Below are positions 53,491-62,394 of a DNA stretch of 64,000 bases, one piece after another. The notes under the pieces are model-generated. The model worked only from the letters and a program-made list of their open reading frames with translations, was not told the DNA's origin and made no database searches. Every line of letters starts with the position of its first letter. Position 1 is the stretch's first letter. The translations under genes were made by a program, and so were the position numbers. Origin of the DNA: Embleya sp040605455 (GTDB lineage Bacteria; Actinomycetota; Actinomycetes; Streptomycetales; Streptomycetaceae); contig NZ_JBEXCV010000032.1 in NCBI RefSeq assembly GCF_040605455.1, positions 1 to 64,000 on the forward strand, given 5' to 3'.

Positions 53491-54534
53491 ATGACGAACA
53501 CGGCTTCTCCCGCCGTTCCCGCTCCCGGCGCCGTGATGGCTGCCGAGATGGCCGAACAACCCGACGTATTGCGGCGGTTGGTGGGTCGGCTGCCGGAGCT
53601 GGCGGCCGCGATTCGGGATGCGTTGCCGGTGCCGTTGCACGGGTCGGTATTGATCGCGCGTGGGTCTTCGGACAACGCGGCGGCGTTCGGGCGCTACCTG
53701 TACGAGTTGGCCTCCGGGCGGCCGGCCGGGCTGGCCGCGCCCAGCCTGGTGACCAGGTACGACGCGCACACCGACTACACCGGCTACCTGGTCACCGCGT
53801 TGAGCCAGTCGGGTCGTACGCCCGAGATCGTCACGGCCGTGCGGGCCGCGCGTGAGCGGGGTGCCCGGGTGGTGGCGGTCACCAACGAGGCGGACAGCGT
53901 GCTTGCGGCACAGGCGCATGTGCTTGCCGCGACGGATGCGGGTACGGAGATCGCGGTTCCGGCCACGAAGACGGTCACCGCGCAGCTTGTGGCCATGGTC
54001 GGGATCGCGCTTGCGCTCGGTCCGTTGCCGTCGACGGTCGCGGATCTTGCGGATCTGGCCGGGCTACCGGACGCGGTGAGTCGGGTACTGGCCGGTGCCG
54101 ACGCGTGTGAGGCGTTGGCCGCGGACTGGGCGCACCACGATCGCCTGGTGGTGGCGGGACGTGGGCTCGGGGGTGCGGTGGCATTGGAGGGCGCGCTCAA
54201 GATTCGGGAGACGTCGGGGGTCTTCGCCGAGGGCATCTCGGTCGCCGATCTGCTGCATGGGCCGATCGCCGCGCTGGGCGACCGGGTACCGGTGTTGCTG
54301 ATCGACCTGGGCGGCCCGACCGCACCGGACATCGCTGCCCTTCGCGCGCGCCTGGTCGCCGACGGCATACCGCACGCGACGGTGGCGCCCGAACTGGGCG
54401 ACCTGCGTACGGAATCCGCCCGCGCGATCGCCACCACCGTGCATCTGCAAAATCTCGCCCGCACCTTCGCCCTGCACCGCGGCGCCAATCCGGATGCCCC
54501 GATCGGCCTGGCCAAGGTCACTCCGACCACCTGA
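53491..54534 (+). CDS. SIS-domain isomerase/deaminase (GlmS-C/AgaS-like)
   Basis: A 347-residue protein with two SIS modules. First: SVLIARGSSDNAAAFGRYLY, ALSQSGRTPEIVTAVRAARE. Second: LVVAGRGLGGAVALEGALKI, RETSGVFAEGISVADLLHGP, the isomerase-like catalytic region. Start ATG 53491 follows gggatgaac; ATG 53485 is possible. GTG 53236 would add a Lys-Ala repeat. It probably converts an amino-sugar phosphate made by the ROK kinase. Confidence 0.88.
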   Translation: MTNTASPAVPAPGAVMAAEMAEQPDVLRRLVGRLPELAAAIRDALPVPLHGSVLIARGSSDNAAAFGRYLYELASGRPAGLAAPSLVTRYDAHTDYTGYLVTALSQSGRTPEIVTAVRAARERGARVVAVTNEADSVLAAQAHVLAATDAGTEIAVPATKTVTAQLVAMVGIALALGPLPSTVADLADLAGLPDAVSRVLAGADACEALAADWAHHDRLVVAGRGLGGAVALEGALKIRETSGVFAEGISVADLLHGPIAALGDRVPVLLIDLGGPTAPDIAALRARLVADGIPHATVAPELGDLRTESARAIATTVHLQNLARTFALHRGANPDAPIGLAKVTPTT

Positions 54535-54645
54535 TCGTTCGAGCGCCTCGCCCGGGTCGTGGCCGGTGTGTCGACGCCGGCCACGACAGGGTTCAGCCGG
54601 GCCCGGTGTTGCCCGCAGGGGTGGTTCGGCTCGTACGGTGGAGGT

Positions 54646-55140
54646 ATGCGCATTCTGCTTACGTCCGATACGCATCTGCCCCGACGGGCCAAGGTGCTTC
54701 CCGAGCGGTTGCTCGCCGAGTTGGCGGCGGTCGATGTGGTGATTCACGCGGGTGACTGGGTCGACGCCGCCGCGCTGGACCTGTTCGAGGCCCGGTCGCG
54801 GCGGCTGGTCGGGGTGTACGGCAACAACGACGGGCCGGATCTGCGAAGCCGGTTGCCCGAGGTGGCCCGAGTCGAGCTGGGCGGGGTGCGGTTCGCCGTC
54901 GTGCACGAGACCGGTCCGGCGGAGGGTCGGGAACAGCGGTGTGCGGCCCGGTATCCCGATGCGGATGTGCTGGTGTTCGGGCACAGCCACATCCCGTGGG
55001 ACACCGTGGCCGACTCCGGCCTGCGCCTGCTCAACCCCGGCTCGCCCACCGACCGACGCCGACAGCCGCATCACACGTACATGACGCTGGCCGCCGACGC
55101 GGGCGAGGTCGCCGAGGTGGCCCTGCACGACCTGGATTGA
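54646..55140 (+). CDS. YfcE-type metallophosphoesterase
   Basis: A 164-residue small calcineurin-like phosphodiesterase with complete metal motifs: SDTHLPRRA, HAGDWVDAAALD, VYGNNDGPD and LVFGHSHIPW. ATG 54646 follows ggtggaggt. Enzymes of this group cleave phosphodiesters in vitro and their cellular substrates are often unknown. It follows the catabolic cluster but is probably independent. Confidence 0.92.
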   Translation: MRILLTSDTHLPRRAKVLPERLLAELAAVDVVIHAGDWVDAAALDLFEARSRRLVGVYGNNDGPDLRSRLPEVARVELGGVRFAVVHETGPAEGREQRCAARYPDADVLVFGHSHIPWDTVADSGLRLLNPGSPTDRRRQPHHTYMTLAADAGEVAEVALHDLD

Positions 55141-55541
55141 GCTCCTGGCCATGTGGTCGGTGAAGTTGCGGAGCCCGAGGGCGGAACCGCGCAGGTGCTC
55201 GGGTCGGGACGGTTCCAGGTAGCGCCCAGCACGTCGGGTCTTCCCTTGACGACCAGCACGCTCGCCATCGCGGGGTACGTAGGCGTCGTCACGAACGCTG
55301 GTCCGTCACCGTCGAGATGACCCAAGCCGAGAGCGCGGTTTCCGAGGCGTAGGTGGGTCCGTGCGTGTTGCCCTGCCCCACGCGGGCGCGGTGCGCTACG
55401 GCGCGGCGCCGGGGTGACACCTCCGCAAGCAATGCGCCGGCTCGGGACAACCGCCGGGGGTTGGCCTGCGCCCGCGAACCGCTCCGGGCCGCGAGAGAGG
55501 CCGGTGACCGTTGTCCGCCGGCGAGGCGTTCGCGGTGTGCC
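55141..55541. other. No recognised gene
   Basis: About 400 bases between the phosphoesterase and the convergent hydrolase. The minus strand between 55150 and 55320 contains FVTTPTYPAMASVLVVKGRP, which has good codon bias but no identity and no clear continuation; it may be a remnant. Confidence 0.4.
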
Positions 55542-56354
55542 TCAGTGACCCACTCGGTGCGTCGCCTCGACCTCGGCCAGGAAGCCGGTGATCGCGGCTT
55601 CCCATGCCGCCGGTCGTTCGGCGAACGGCAGGTGGCCCGCGTCCAGTTCGACAACGCGCACGGTGCGCAGGCCGGCTGCGAGGGCGTGGTGGTGGTTCGG
55701 TTCGACCAAGCGGTCGCCCGTGGTGGACACGACCAGGACCGGGATATCGATCGTGGCCAGGTCGGCGCGTACGTCCAGGCGCTCGACCAGTTCGGTGTGT
55801 TCGGGCGTGCCGGGCGGCGGGGTGTCCGCCGTCGTTCGGAGCAGGCCGGCCAACTCGTCGGCGGAGAGGGCGGCCAGGGCGTCCGGGCTCAGTGCGAGCG
55901 GGGTCACGAACGCGGCGAACGTCGCGCGGTCGCCGGATTCGTACAGCCCGCGCCAGACGCGCGCGGCCAGCCGCAGGCGGTGGTCGGCGTGCGCGAACGG
56001 TGCGGTGAGGACGAGCGCGGTCACCCGCTCGGGATGCCGGGTCGCGGCGCGGACGGCGACCGCGCCGCCGAGGGAGTAGCCGGAGATCGCGAACGTGTCC
56101 AGGCCCTCGGCGACCCCGGCCGCGACCAATTGATCGGCGAGTTCGTCCAGGTCCAGCGGTGCTTCGGCGCGCGGGGTGTCGCCGGTGCCGGGGAAGTCGA
56201 CGCCGACCACGGTGTGGCCGGATGCCAGGCCGGTCAGGATCGGGCCGTAGTTGGCGGTGATGCCGCCGCCGGCGCCGTGGGCCAGGACCAGGCCGGGGCC
56301 GGTGCCCACGACGGTGCGGGCGTAGGTCGGCGTGGGCAGGGTGACGGTGGACAT
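55542..56354 (-). CDS. Alpha/beta hydrolase
   Basis: A 270-residue esterase-like hydrolase starting at ATG 56354 after gggagc. GLVLAHGAGGGITANYGPIL is the oxyanion region, ISGYSLGGAVAVRAATRHPE the nucleophile Ser elbow, VLVVSTTGDRLVEPNHHHAL the Asp, and ELDAGHLPFAERPAAWE the catalytic His. It is divergent from a TetR gene, with shared CGCTATA repeats in between, so it is probably repressed by TetR. Confidence 0.9.
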   Translation of the reverse strand: MSTVTLPTPTYARTVVGTGPGLVLAHGAGGGITANYGPILTGLASGHTVVGVDFPGTGDTPRAEAPLDLDELADQLVAAGVAEGLDTFAISGYSLGGAVAVRAATRHPERVTALVLTAPFAHADHRLRLAARVWRGLYESGDRATFAAFVTPLALSPDALAALSADELAGLLRTTADTPPPGTPEHTELVERLDVRADLATIDIPVLVVSTTGDRLVEPNHHHALAAGLRTVRVVELDAGHLPFAERPAAWEAAITGFLAEVEATHRVGH

Positions 56355-56389
56355 GCGGGCTCCCGACTGGACGAGCAATATGTAGTGGT

Positions 56390-56446
56390 CGCTATAAATC
56401 TCCCTGTAGCAGAGTCTCCCGGGTTTCATAACGAGCGCTATACAAT
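56390..56446. promoter_or_regulatory. Divergent promoter with CGCTATA repeats
   Basis: CGCTATA occurs at 56390-56396 and again at 56436-56442. TACAAT (56441-56446) is a good -10 for a leaderless TetR transcript starting near ATG 56453. The repeats and AT-rich bases are a probable TetR operator for both genes. Confidence 0.55.
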
Positions 56447-56452
56447 GGACGC

Positions 56453-57061
56453 ATGTCCGGTACCCCAGGCCGCCCGCGCGGCTTCGATCGCGAGGCCGCG
56501 CTGGACCGCGCGGTGCTCGAGTTTTGGCAACACGGCTACGAGGCGACCTCGGTGGCCTCGCTGACGGCCGCGATGGGCATCAAGCCGCCCAGCCTGTACG
56601 CGGCCTTCGGTGACAAGCGCAAGCTCTTCAGCGAGGCCATTCGGCGCTACGGGGTCACCTACGGTGCGGTCGCCGGTGATGTGATCGCCGCGGCGCCGGA
56701 CGCGCGCCGGGCGATGGAGAGTTTGCTGTACGCGCTGGCCGACGCGTACACCGAGCCCGGTCACCCGCCGGGCTGCATGGTGATCACCGCGGCGGTCAAC
56801 TGCACCTCGGCGTCCGAGGAGGTCAAGGCCGAACTGCGCGCGATTCGCGAGGCATCCAAGGCAGTGATGCGCGCGAGGATCGTCGCCGACACGACCGCCG
56901 GCCGGCTGCCGGCGGACACCGACGCCGACGGCCTCGCCACCTACTACGCGGCGGTGGTCCAGGGCATGTCCACCCAGGCCGTCGACGGCGTCGACCGCGC
57001 GACCCTGGAACGCATCGCCGCGCTCGCCATGCGCTGCTGGCCGCAGGGTACGGCGACGTAG
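56453..57061 (+). CDS. TetR-family transcriptional regulator
   Basis: A 202-residue regulator. GRPRGFDREAALDRAVLEFW followed by QHGYEATSVASLTAAMGIKP and SLYAAFGDKRKLFSEAIRRY is the TetR HTH. The C-terminal ligand domain has GHPPGCMVITAAVNCTSASE, as in the AcrR-like TetR_C groups. ATG 56453 is probably leaderless. It likely controls the divergent alpha/beta hydrolase. Confidence 0.93.
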   Translation: MSGTPGRPRGFDREAALDRAVLEFWQHGYEATSVASLTAAMGIKPPSLYAAFGDKRKLFSEAIRRYGVTYGAVAGDVIAAAPDARRAMESLLYALADAYTEPGHPPGCMVITAAVNCTSASEEVKAELRAIREASKAVMRARIVADTTAGRLPADTDADGLATYYAAVVQGMSTQAVDGVDRATLERIAALAMRCWPQGTAT

Positions 57062-57100
57062 CCCGCGCCTACTCGTCGTGGCGGGCGGTAGGTTCGGTGT

Positions 57101-57529
57101 TCAGGAGTTCGTATTGCCGTCGAGCTCGGTCGAGTTCCCGCGCTCCTCGTCGGCCAGGTGTTCACGGGCGTCCGGCCAGGTGATCGGCAGGCTCTCGGCC
57201 GCCACTTCCCAGAAGGTGAAGGTCGACGTGCGCATGGTCGGGCGCAGCGCCCCCATGATGCCGCGGTGCGGTTCGGTCCGCACGAAGGTGTCCAGTGCCT
57301 CGCGGCTCTCCCACGCGGACAGCGTGTAGAAGACGCGCTTCAGCGGTTGGGCGATCAGCGAGGCGCCCACCGCCCCCGGCGCGGACTTCACCTGACGCCA
57401 GGCGGCCAGTGACTTGAGGAAGAACTTCGGTACGTCCTTGGCCGAGCGAACCTCGAACCGGGAAGCCATCACGAGCACCCGAGTCCCGGGTATGGCCGGG
57501 TTCGGTGTGGTCCAGGGGAGCGTGGGCAT
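57101..57529 (-). CDS. DUF3291/ABM-fold small protein
   Basis: A 142-residue protein. VLVMASRFEVRSAKDVPKFF, FYTLSAWESREALDTFVRTE, and MGALRPTMRTSTFTFWEVAA match the monooxygenase-like fold of DUF3291-type proteins. Start ATG 57529 is tentative, with ATG 57559 as alternative; no good ribosome binding site is seen for either. The last 25 residues are polar. Confidence 0.72.
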   Translation of the reverse strand: MPTLPWTTPNPAIPGTRVLVMASRFEVRSAKDVPKFFLKSLAAWRQVKSAPGAVGASLIAQPLKRVFYTLSAWESREALDTFVRTEPHRGIMGALRPTMRTSTFTFWEVAAESLPITWPDAREHLADEERGNSTELDGNTNS

Positions 57530-57804
57530 CGTAGGGCTCGCTTTCGGAAAGTCGATCATGAGGACGTGGGCAAGACCGAGAGCGTACGCGCTCCCACGCG
57601 TTCCGCCCACCGAATTCGCGGACCGATCGCGGACCCGCGCGGGAGCGCCGTCGCCGCACCGTCGGTTCCGTCGCACGGACGCCGGGGTTTGGCTTTTCCT
57701 GCGCCGCTATGCCGAGCCTGCCGCCCCCAGCAGGGTTTCCGCGGCCCGGGTTCGGGCGTACCGCACCTCGCGGCCCACGCGGTGGCCGGCGACCAGGCCC
57801 GCCG

Positions 57805-58399
57805 CGCGGTTGTTGATCGGTTTGCCCGCCGGCGCGTGGGTGGACCGCATGCGCCGCCGCCGGGTGATGATGGTCGCCGACCTGGTCCGGGCTGCGCTGA
57901 TCGGGTCGATCCCGGTGGCCTGGTGGCTGGACGCACTGACCCTGCCCCAGTTGTACGCCGTGGTCCTACTCAACGGCTGCGCGACCTGGCCGGACTGTGC
58001 CTGGCCCCGGCCGGGCTGTTGATTCCGCTGATCGATCGTGGTCCGTGGCTGGTGCTCGCCGGCCTCGGCTGGTTCCTGGCCACCGCCAAGATGGGCATGG
58101 ACAATGTGCTCGGGGTCAGCCTGCGGCAACGTCTGACCCCCGACGCGCTGCTCGGCCGGATGAACGCGACCTTCCGCTGTCTGCTCACCGGAGCCTCCGC
58201 GATCGGCGCGGTGGCCGCGGCGCTGATCGGCCAGTACGCCGGTGTGCACACCGCGATGTGGGTCGGCGGCGTGTGCCTGTCGCTGGGCTTCCTCCCGGTC
58301 TACTGCTCGCCGGTGCGCACGCTGCGCGTCCTCCCCGAGGGGCCGACCCTGCTGGTGGCTGCCGCACTTCGCCCCGAGGCACCGGCCGCCAAAGGGTAG
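57805..58399 (+). pseudogene. MFS transporter with large internal deletion
   Basis: A first part encodes LLIGLPAGAWVDRMRRRRVM then ADLVRAALIGSIPVAWWLDA and LPQLYAVVLLNG; a second part in another frame encodes MDNVLGVSLRQRLTPDALLG, RMNATFRCLLTGASAIGAVA and FLPVYCSPVRTLRVLPEGP. These are helices 2-4 and 10-12 of an enterobactin-exporter-like MFS pump, joined with the middle half missing and a frame change near 57985. Confidence 0.75.
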
Positions 58400-58660
58400 C
58401 CGAGCCGCCGCGACCGACAGGTACGGGCGCGGGGTCGACAAGCCTCGGCGGCAGCGTCACGCTCTTGTCGCGCAGCCGTTCGCACAGTCGTTCGCACAGT
58501 GAATCGCGCAATCGCCCTGCCACCCTGCCACCCTGCCGGCGTGCCGGCGTGCCGGCCGACCCTACCGGTTGCGCCGAGCCGGCGACATGATCCATTCGTC
58601 TTCTTGTGGGTGTCATGTCTCGGCCACACCGGCGCAACACGCAGCGGCCAGACTGGGGGC
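58400..58660. other. Leader of the methylglyoxal synthase gene
   Basis: A 260-base stretch with short direct repeats (cagtcgttcgcacagt; caccctgc; cggcgtgc) and no gene. A regulatory role is possible but not supported. Confidence 0.4.
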
Positions 58661-59164
58661 ATGTCGAAGCTCAGTACACCGGAGATGCCTGTGACCCAAA
58701 CGAACGACCTGCTCGACCCGAACCCCCGGCACGAACGTGAGCGAGGCATCGCGCTCGTGGCGCACGATCGGTGCAAGCCGGAGATGCTCTCCTGGGCCGG
58801 GACCCACCGCGAGACCCTCGCCCGGCACCGCCTGTACGCGACGGGGACCACCGGCGGCATCCTCGCCGACGAACTCGACCTGGAGATCACCCGCTTCCGC
58901 AGCGGTCCGCTCGGCGGCGACCAGCAGATCGGGTCGCGGATCGCCGAGGGGGACGTGGACCTGCTGGTTTTCTTCTGGGATCCGCTGAGCCCGCAGCCGC
59001 ACGAGCCCGACGTGCGCGCGTTGTTGCGACTCGCGGTCCTGGCGGACATTCCGGTGGCCTGCAACCGGGCGACCGCCGACTTCGTGATCACCTCACCGCT
59101 GCTGGCGATGGCGGACGACCCGGAGCGCACCGGCTCACCGATGTTCGCACCACTGGCGGCGTAG
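58661..59164 (+). CDS. mgsA: Methylglyoxal synthase
   Basis: A 167-residue enzyme that converts dihydroxyacetone phosphate to methylglyoxal. IALVAHDRCKPEMLSWAGTH, LYATGTTGGILADELDLEIT, SGPLGGDQQIGSRIAEGDVD with the active-site Asp, LLVFFWDPLSPQPHEPDVRA, and IPVACNRATADFVITSPLL cover the whole fold. ATG 58661 has gggggc nearby; ATG 58685 or GTG 58691 after ggagatg are shorter alternatives. The protein is close to the usual MgsA length. Confidence 0.93.
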   Translation: MSKLSTPEMPVTQTNDLLDPNPRHERERGIALVAHDRCKPEMLSWAGTHRETLARHRLYATGTTGGILADELDLEITRFRSGPLGGDQQIGSRIAEGDVDLLVFFWDPLSPQPHEPDVRALLRLAVLADIPVACNRATADFVITSPLLAMADDPERTGSPMFAPLAA

Positions 59165-59188
59165 CGCGCTTTCGCCGCCGGGCCGCGC

Positions 59189-59482
59189 TCAGGGCCGGGA
59201 CAGGCCCGTGCGGTGGGCGTAGCGCACCGCGTCGGCTCGATTGCGGGCGTTGATCTTGGCGAAGGCGTTGTTGATGTGCGTCTTCACGGTCGCCTCCCCG
59301 ATGGACAGTGCGGCGGCGATGCCCGCGTTCTTCAGACCGGCCGCGATCAGTGTCAGCACCTCCACCTCACGATCGGTGAGTCGATCGGGATGCGCGCTAG
59401 CCGTCGTGGCCGTCTTGGCCGGCGCTGTCGACTCGGACCCGTCCGTCACGTCGGTCATCCTTTCGAACATTGCCGCAGCCAT
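59189..59482 (-). CDS. LuxR-type HTH protein lacking a receiver domain
   Basis: A 97-residue protein. DRLTDREVEVLTLIAAGLKN followed by AGIAAALSIGEATVKTHINN and AFAKINARNRADAVRYAHRT is a complete NarL-type HTH with its dimerisation helix. Upstream the reading stays open but without a receiver domain, and no start codon has a good ribosome binding site. ATG 59482 and 59458 are candidates. It is either a free-standing LuxR protein or the remains of a response regulator cut off at the linker. Confidence 0.6.
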   Translation of the reverse strand: MAAAMFERMTDVTDGSESTAPAKTATTASAHPDRLTDREVEVLTLIAAGLKNAGIAAALSIGEATVKTHINNAFAKINARNRADAVRYAHRTGLSRP

Positions 59483-59658
59483 CGCGGTGATACGGGCCGT
59501 TTTAGTTGATTCTGTGCTTTCGGGTGAGTTCGGCAAGATCGCGCCGTACAACCTACCGGCAGCGAGACGGCCATGATCGCGATTCGGCGGCGTCGCGATG
59601 TGCGGGCCTGCGTCGGCGCGTCGGTGCGTGCCGACGAAGGCGGGCGCGTCGGGTGCGG

Positions 59659-60744
59659 TCAGCCGGCCGCCGGCGGGGTCGGTTCCCGGCGGGACCAGTG
59701 GGTGAGCACCTCGGTGTACGGGTTGGCGGGCAGCCAGGAAATCGCGTCCCGGGCGGCGCGTTCGTAGCTGTCGGCCAAGGCTCGCGCCTCGGCGCCGGCG
59801 CCGGTGGTCTCGACCAGCACGCGCATCCGGGCGAGCGCCGTCTCCGGATTGCCCTCGTGCAGGAGGGCATGCCGGATCGCGGCGCGCTGTTCGATGCTGC
59901 CGCGTTCGTGGGCAAGCAGCACCGGCAGGGTCGGGCGGTGGTTGCACACGTCGCTGTCGGCGGGCTTGCCCATCGTGGCGGCGGATGCGTCGTCGTACGG
60001 GAGCAGGTCGTCGCGGATCTGGAAGGCCAGGCCGACGTGTCGCCCGAACGCGCCGAGCGCCTCCACCGCCGCGTCGGTCCCGCCGCCGAGGATCGCGCCC
60101 ACCCGGCAGGACGTGGCCAGCAGCGCGCCGGTCTTGCGGCCGGCCATCGAGAGGTAGTCCTCGACCGGGCAGTCCAGGTCGCCGGCGAAGCCGAGTTCGT
60201 CGAACACGCCCTGGCACATCGCGTATCCACCCTCGGCCTGCGCCGCCATCGCGCGTGCGATGCGCTCGCCCGGCACGCCGTGACGCGCACACTCGGCGAG
60301 CGCGCCGAACCAGGCGAAGTACAGGCTGCTGCCCGCGATGATGGCCCGCTCGGTGCCGTAGGCGACGTGTACCGCGGGCCGGCCTCGCCGCTCCTCGTCG
60401 GCGTCGACGATGTCGTCGTGCACCAGGCTGCCGGTGTGCACGCACTCCATGCCGACGGCGGCCGGCAGCGCGTGCTCGACCTCGCCGCCGACCGCGAGCG
60501 CGGCGTACATCACCAGCGCGGGCCGCAGCAGCTTGCCGGTCGGCAGCAGCGCGTACCGGTGCACCGCGTCCATGCCGGCGGCGTCCTGCGGCCAGCGTCG
60601 GGCGAACTCGGCGGCCAGGACGGTCGGTACGTCCACGATCGGCCGATCGGACAACTCGTATGGGGTGGGCGCGACGGTCGTGTGCGCCCACCCGGTCGAT
60701 CGACGCTTATGGGCCGTCGAGGAAACCTGCGGTGTCTCGGTCAC
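59659..60744 (-). CDS. Polyprenyl diphosphate synthase
   Basis: A 361-residue trans-isoprenyl synthase. PTGKLLRPALVMYAALAVGG is the substrate Lys/Arg region, SLVHDDIVDADEERRGRPAV carries the first DDxxD, GRKTGALLATSCRVGAILGG and GLAFQIRDDLLPYDDASAAT the second Asp-rich region in the form DDLLPYDD as known from a streptomycete subgroup. GTG 60744 follows gggggttgg; the first 35 residues are probably disordered. It forms a C15-C30 type chain or longer; no terpene cyclase is adjacent. Confidence 0.9.
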   Translation of the reverse strand: MTETPQVSSTAHKRRSTGWAHTTVAPTPYELSDRPIVDVPTVLAAEFARRWPQDAAGMDAVHRYALLPTGKLLRPALVMYAALAVGGEVEHALPAAVGMECVHTGSLVHDDIVDADEERRGRPAVHVAYGTERAIIAGSSLYFAWFGALAECARHGVPGERIARAMAAQAEGGYAMCQGVFDELGFAGDLDCPVEDYLSMAGRKTGALLATSCRVGAILGGGTDAAVEALGAFGRHVGLAFQIRDDLLPYDDASAATMGKPADSDVCNHRPTLPVLLAHERGSIEQRAAIRHALLHEGNPETALARMRVLVETTGAGAEARALADSYERAARDAISWLPANPYTEVLTHWSRREPTPPAAG

Positions 60745-61355
60745 AGCTTGCCAACCCCCTGTATCGCCCCCGGAGCGCGGCCCCCGGTGCGCCGAAGCGG
60801 GCGGGGGCGACGCATGATGCGGACGCTCGCCGGCGCCCGGATCAACCCAACAGACCCCGGCGGGCCGCCGACAGCCGGGTACGGAAGCATGGCTCCGGCG
60901 TGCGCTCACCCGAACGGGAATCCGCGCTCCCACACCCCACCATCGCGTGGTTTCGCGCCGGAGTCCTGTGCGACGACATCGGCGGTGAGCACGGTGTCCT
61001 CGGCCGTGTCGGCGGTCGGCTCGGTGGATCGGCCGATTCGCGCGCCCGCTTCCGCGTGATCGGTCCTATCGGTCGGGTGGGCCGGTTCCTAGACTCCGCA
61101 TGGGTTCCGTTGTTCGGTTCGCCGTGACCGTGGGACGTCGATGCCAACCCCACTTGCCGTCCGCACGTCGCGGATGGCCGCGACCCGGGGCGATCGGGCC
61201 GTCCGGCACCAGGACGCCGACGGCCGCGACGGTGTGCCGCAGCGGTCGAGGCGCATCCCGACGGCGGGCGGCTTGTGTTGCTCCCGAGGTGGACCGGATC
61301 CGGTGGTGGTGGGCATCGCGTTACGCAGGATCGATGGGGGACGAGGTCGAAGGCG
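60745..61355. other. No recognised gene; possible promoter
   Basis: About 610 bases. TAGACT lies near 61091 just before an ATG, a possible promoter for the FN3-like gene at 61356. The remaining frames are unconvincing. Confidence 0.4.
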
Positions 61356-62276
61356 ATGAGCGCAGGTCGCATGCGGTGGGACGACGCGGGGGACGCGGAC
61401 GGCGACGTCCGCCCGCGACCGGCGTTGACCCGACCACGCTGGTGGCCGGCCGACGCCGAGCTCGACGCGCCGGCGTACGCACCGACCGAGGCGCGGTTCG
61501 CGGGCCCGCCGGCCATGACCGCAGGGGCGTTCGCCCAGGCGGACGGACCACCGCCGATTCCGCTCGCGCCGGGTTTCCAGACGGACGGACCGCCGCCGGC
61601 GGTGCTCTCTGCGGCTGCGTCGGGCGAGGCCGCCGGACAACCCCCGTGGTTCTGGTCGGCGTCGGGAGTTCCCGAGACGGGGGCGGAACCCGATCCGGCG
61701 ATCGGTGCGGAGTGGGCGGCGGCACCGGGTGAACCGAACGCCTACGACTGGAAGTCCGAGCAGCGGCCGCAGTCCCGGGTGCGCGTCGTGGTCGCCGGGG
61801 TGCTCCTGGTCACCGGCATCACCGTCGCTGCGGTCCTGCTCACCGGCGGCGACGAGGACACCGCCGCCGACGCTCCGCCGTCCTCGGCGCCGCCGGCGAC
61901 CGCGAGTGTGATCGCTCCCGAACAATTGGCCGCGTACCAACCCCAGCAGGTGACCAGACGTTCCGCCGACGGACGCATCCAGGTGTCGTGGCAGGCGCCG
62001 ACACGGACCGACGGGATCGCCGGATACATGGCGATCGCGCAAAGTCCGGCCGGTGCCTACCAGAAGACCGAATTGCCCGGCGCGGGTGAGACGAGCGTCG
62101 TCTTCACCGGGCCGCCGGTCAGCGCCGATTCGTGTGTGATCGTGGTGACTCTGATCACCGGAACACCCTCGATGAAGTTGGCTCCCGGCAAGCCCGTGTG
62201 CGGACCGTCGGCCATTGGAACGCCCGTCCCCGGGACGCCCGGATCCAGCGTGCGGCCGTCCGATTCGGGCCGTTAG
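61356..62276 (+). CDS. Membrane-anchored FN3-like domain protein
   Basis: A 306-residue protein. Residues 1-140 are an Ala/Pro-rich cytoplasmic region, with DGPPPIPLAPGFQTDGPPPA. One transmembrane helix lies at about 142-163 (VRVVVAGVLLVTGITVAAVL). The outside part has a fibronectin-III-like domain at about 196-275 (RRSADGRIQVSWQAPTRTDG, YMAIAQSPAGAYQKTELPG, ADSCVIVVTLITG) and a short polar tail. ATG 61356 follows gaagg. It precedes the Pro-rich protein by 118 bases and probably works with it. Confidence 0.75.
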   Translation: MSAGRMRWDDAGDADGDVRPRPALTRPRWWPADAELDAPAYAPTEARFAGPPAMTAGAFAQADGPPPIPLAPGFQTDGPPPAVLSAAASGEAAGQPPWFWSASGVPETGAEPDPAIGAEWAAAPGEPNAYDWKSEQRPQSRVRVVVAGVLLVTGITVAAVLLTGGDEDTAADAPPSSAPPATASVIAPEQLAAYQPQQVTRRSADGRIQVSWQAPTRTDGIAGYMAIAQSPAGAYQKTELPGAGETSVVFTGPPVSADSCVIVVTLITGTPSMKLAPGKPVCGPSAIGTPVPGTPGSSVRPSDSGR

Positions 62277-62324
62277 CGCGCAGTCCCGACACCGAGCAGC
62301 CCAGTCCCGACCCGTTTCCATCTC

Positions 62325-62352
62325 GAACCGGTTCCACCCCTCGAACCGGTTC
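62325..62352. promoter_or_regulatory. Two GAACCGGTTC palindromes 18 bp apart
   Basis: Perfect 10-base palindromes at 62325-62334 and 62343-62352, 43 bases before the next start. This spacing places the centres nearly two helical turns apart, so a dimeric regulator could bind cooperatively. Confidence 0.6.
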
Positions 62353-62394
62353 GACTCCGAAGACCAACGCACCAGCTCGACCGAAGGAGCGCAC

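Noticed and set aside
53286..53855. A Ser-Gln repeat protein on the plus strand before the SIS gene
   Set aside because: It is an off-frame reading of the AAAGCC repeat and of the SIS gene.
59659..60744. Terpene biosynthetic cluster around the polyprenyl synthase
   Set aside because: No cyclase, P450 or prenyltransferase lies nearby; neighbours are a LuxR protein and an FN3-like protein.
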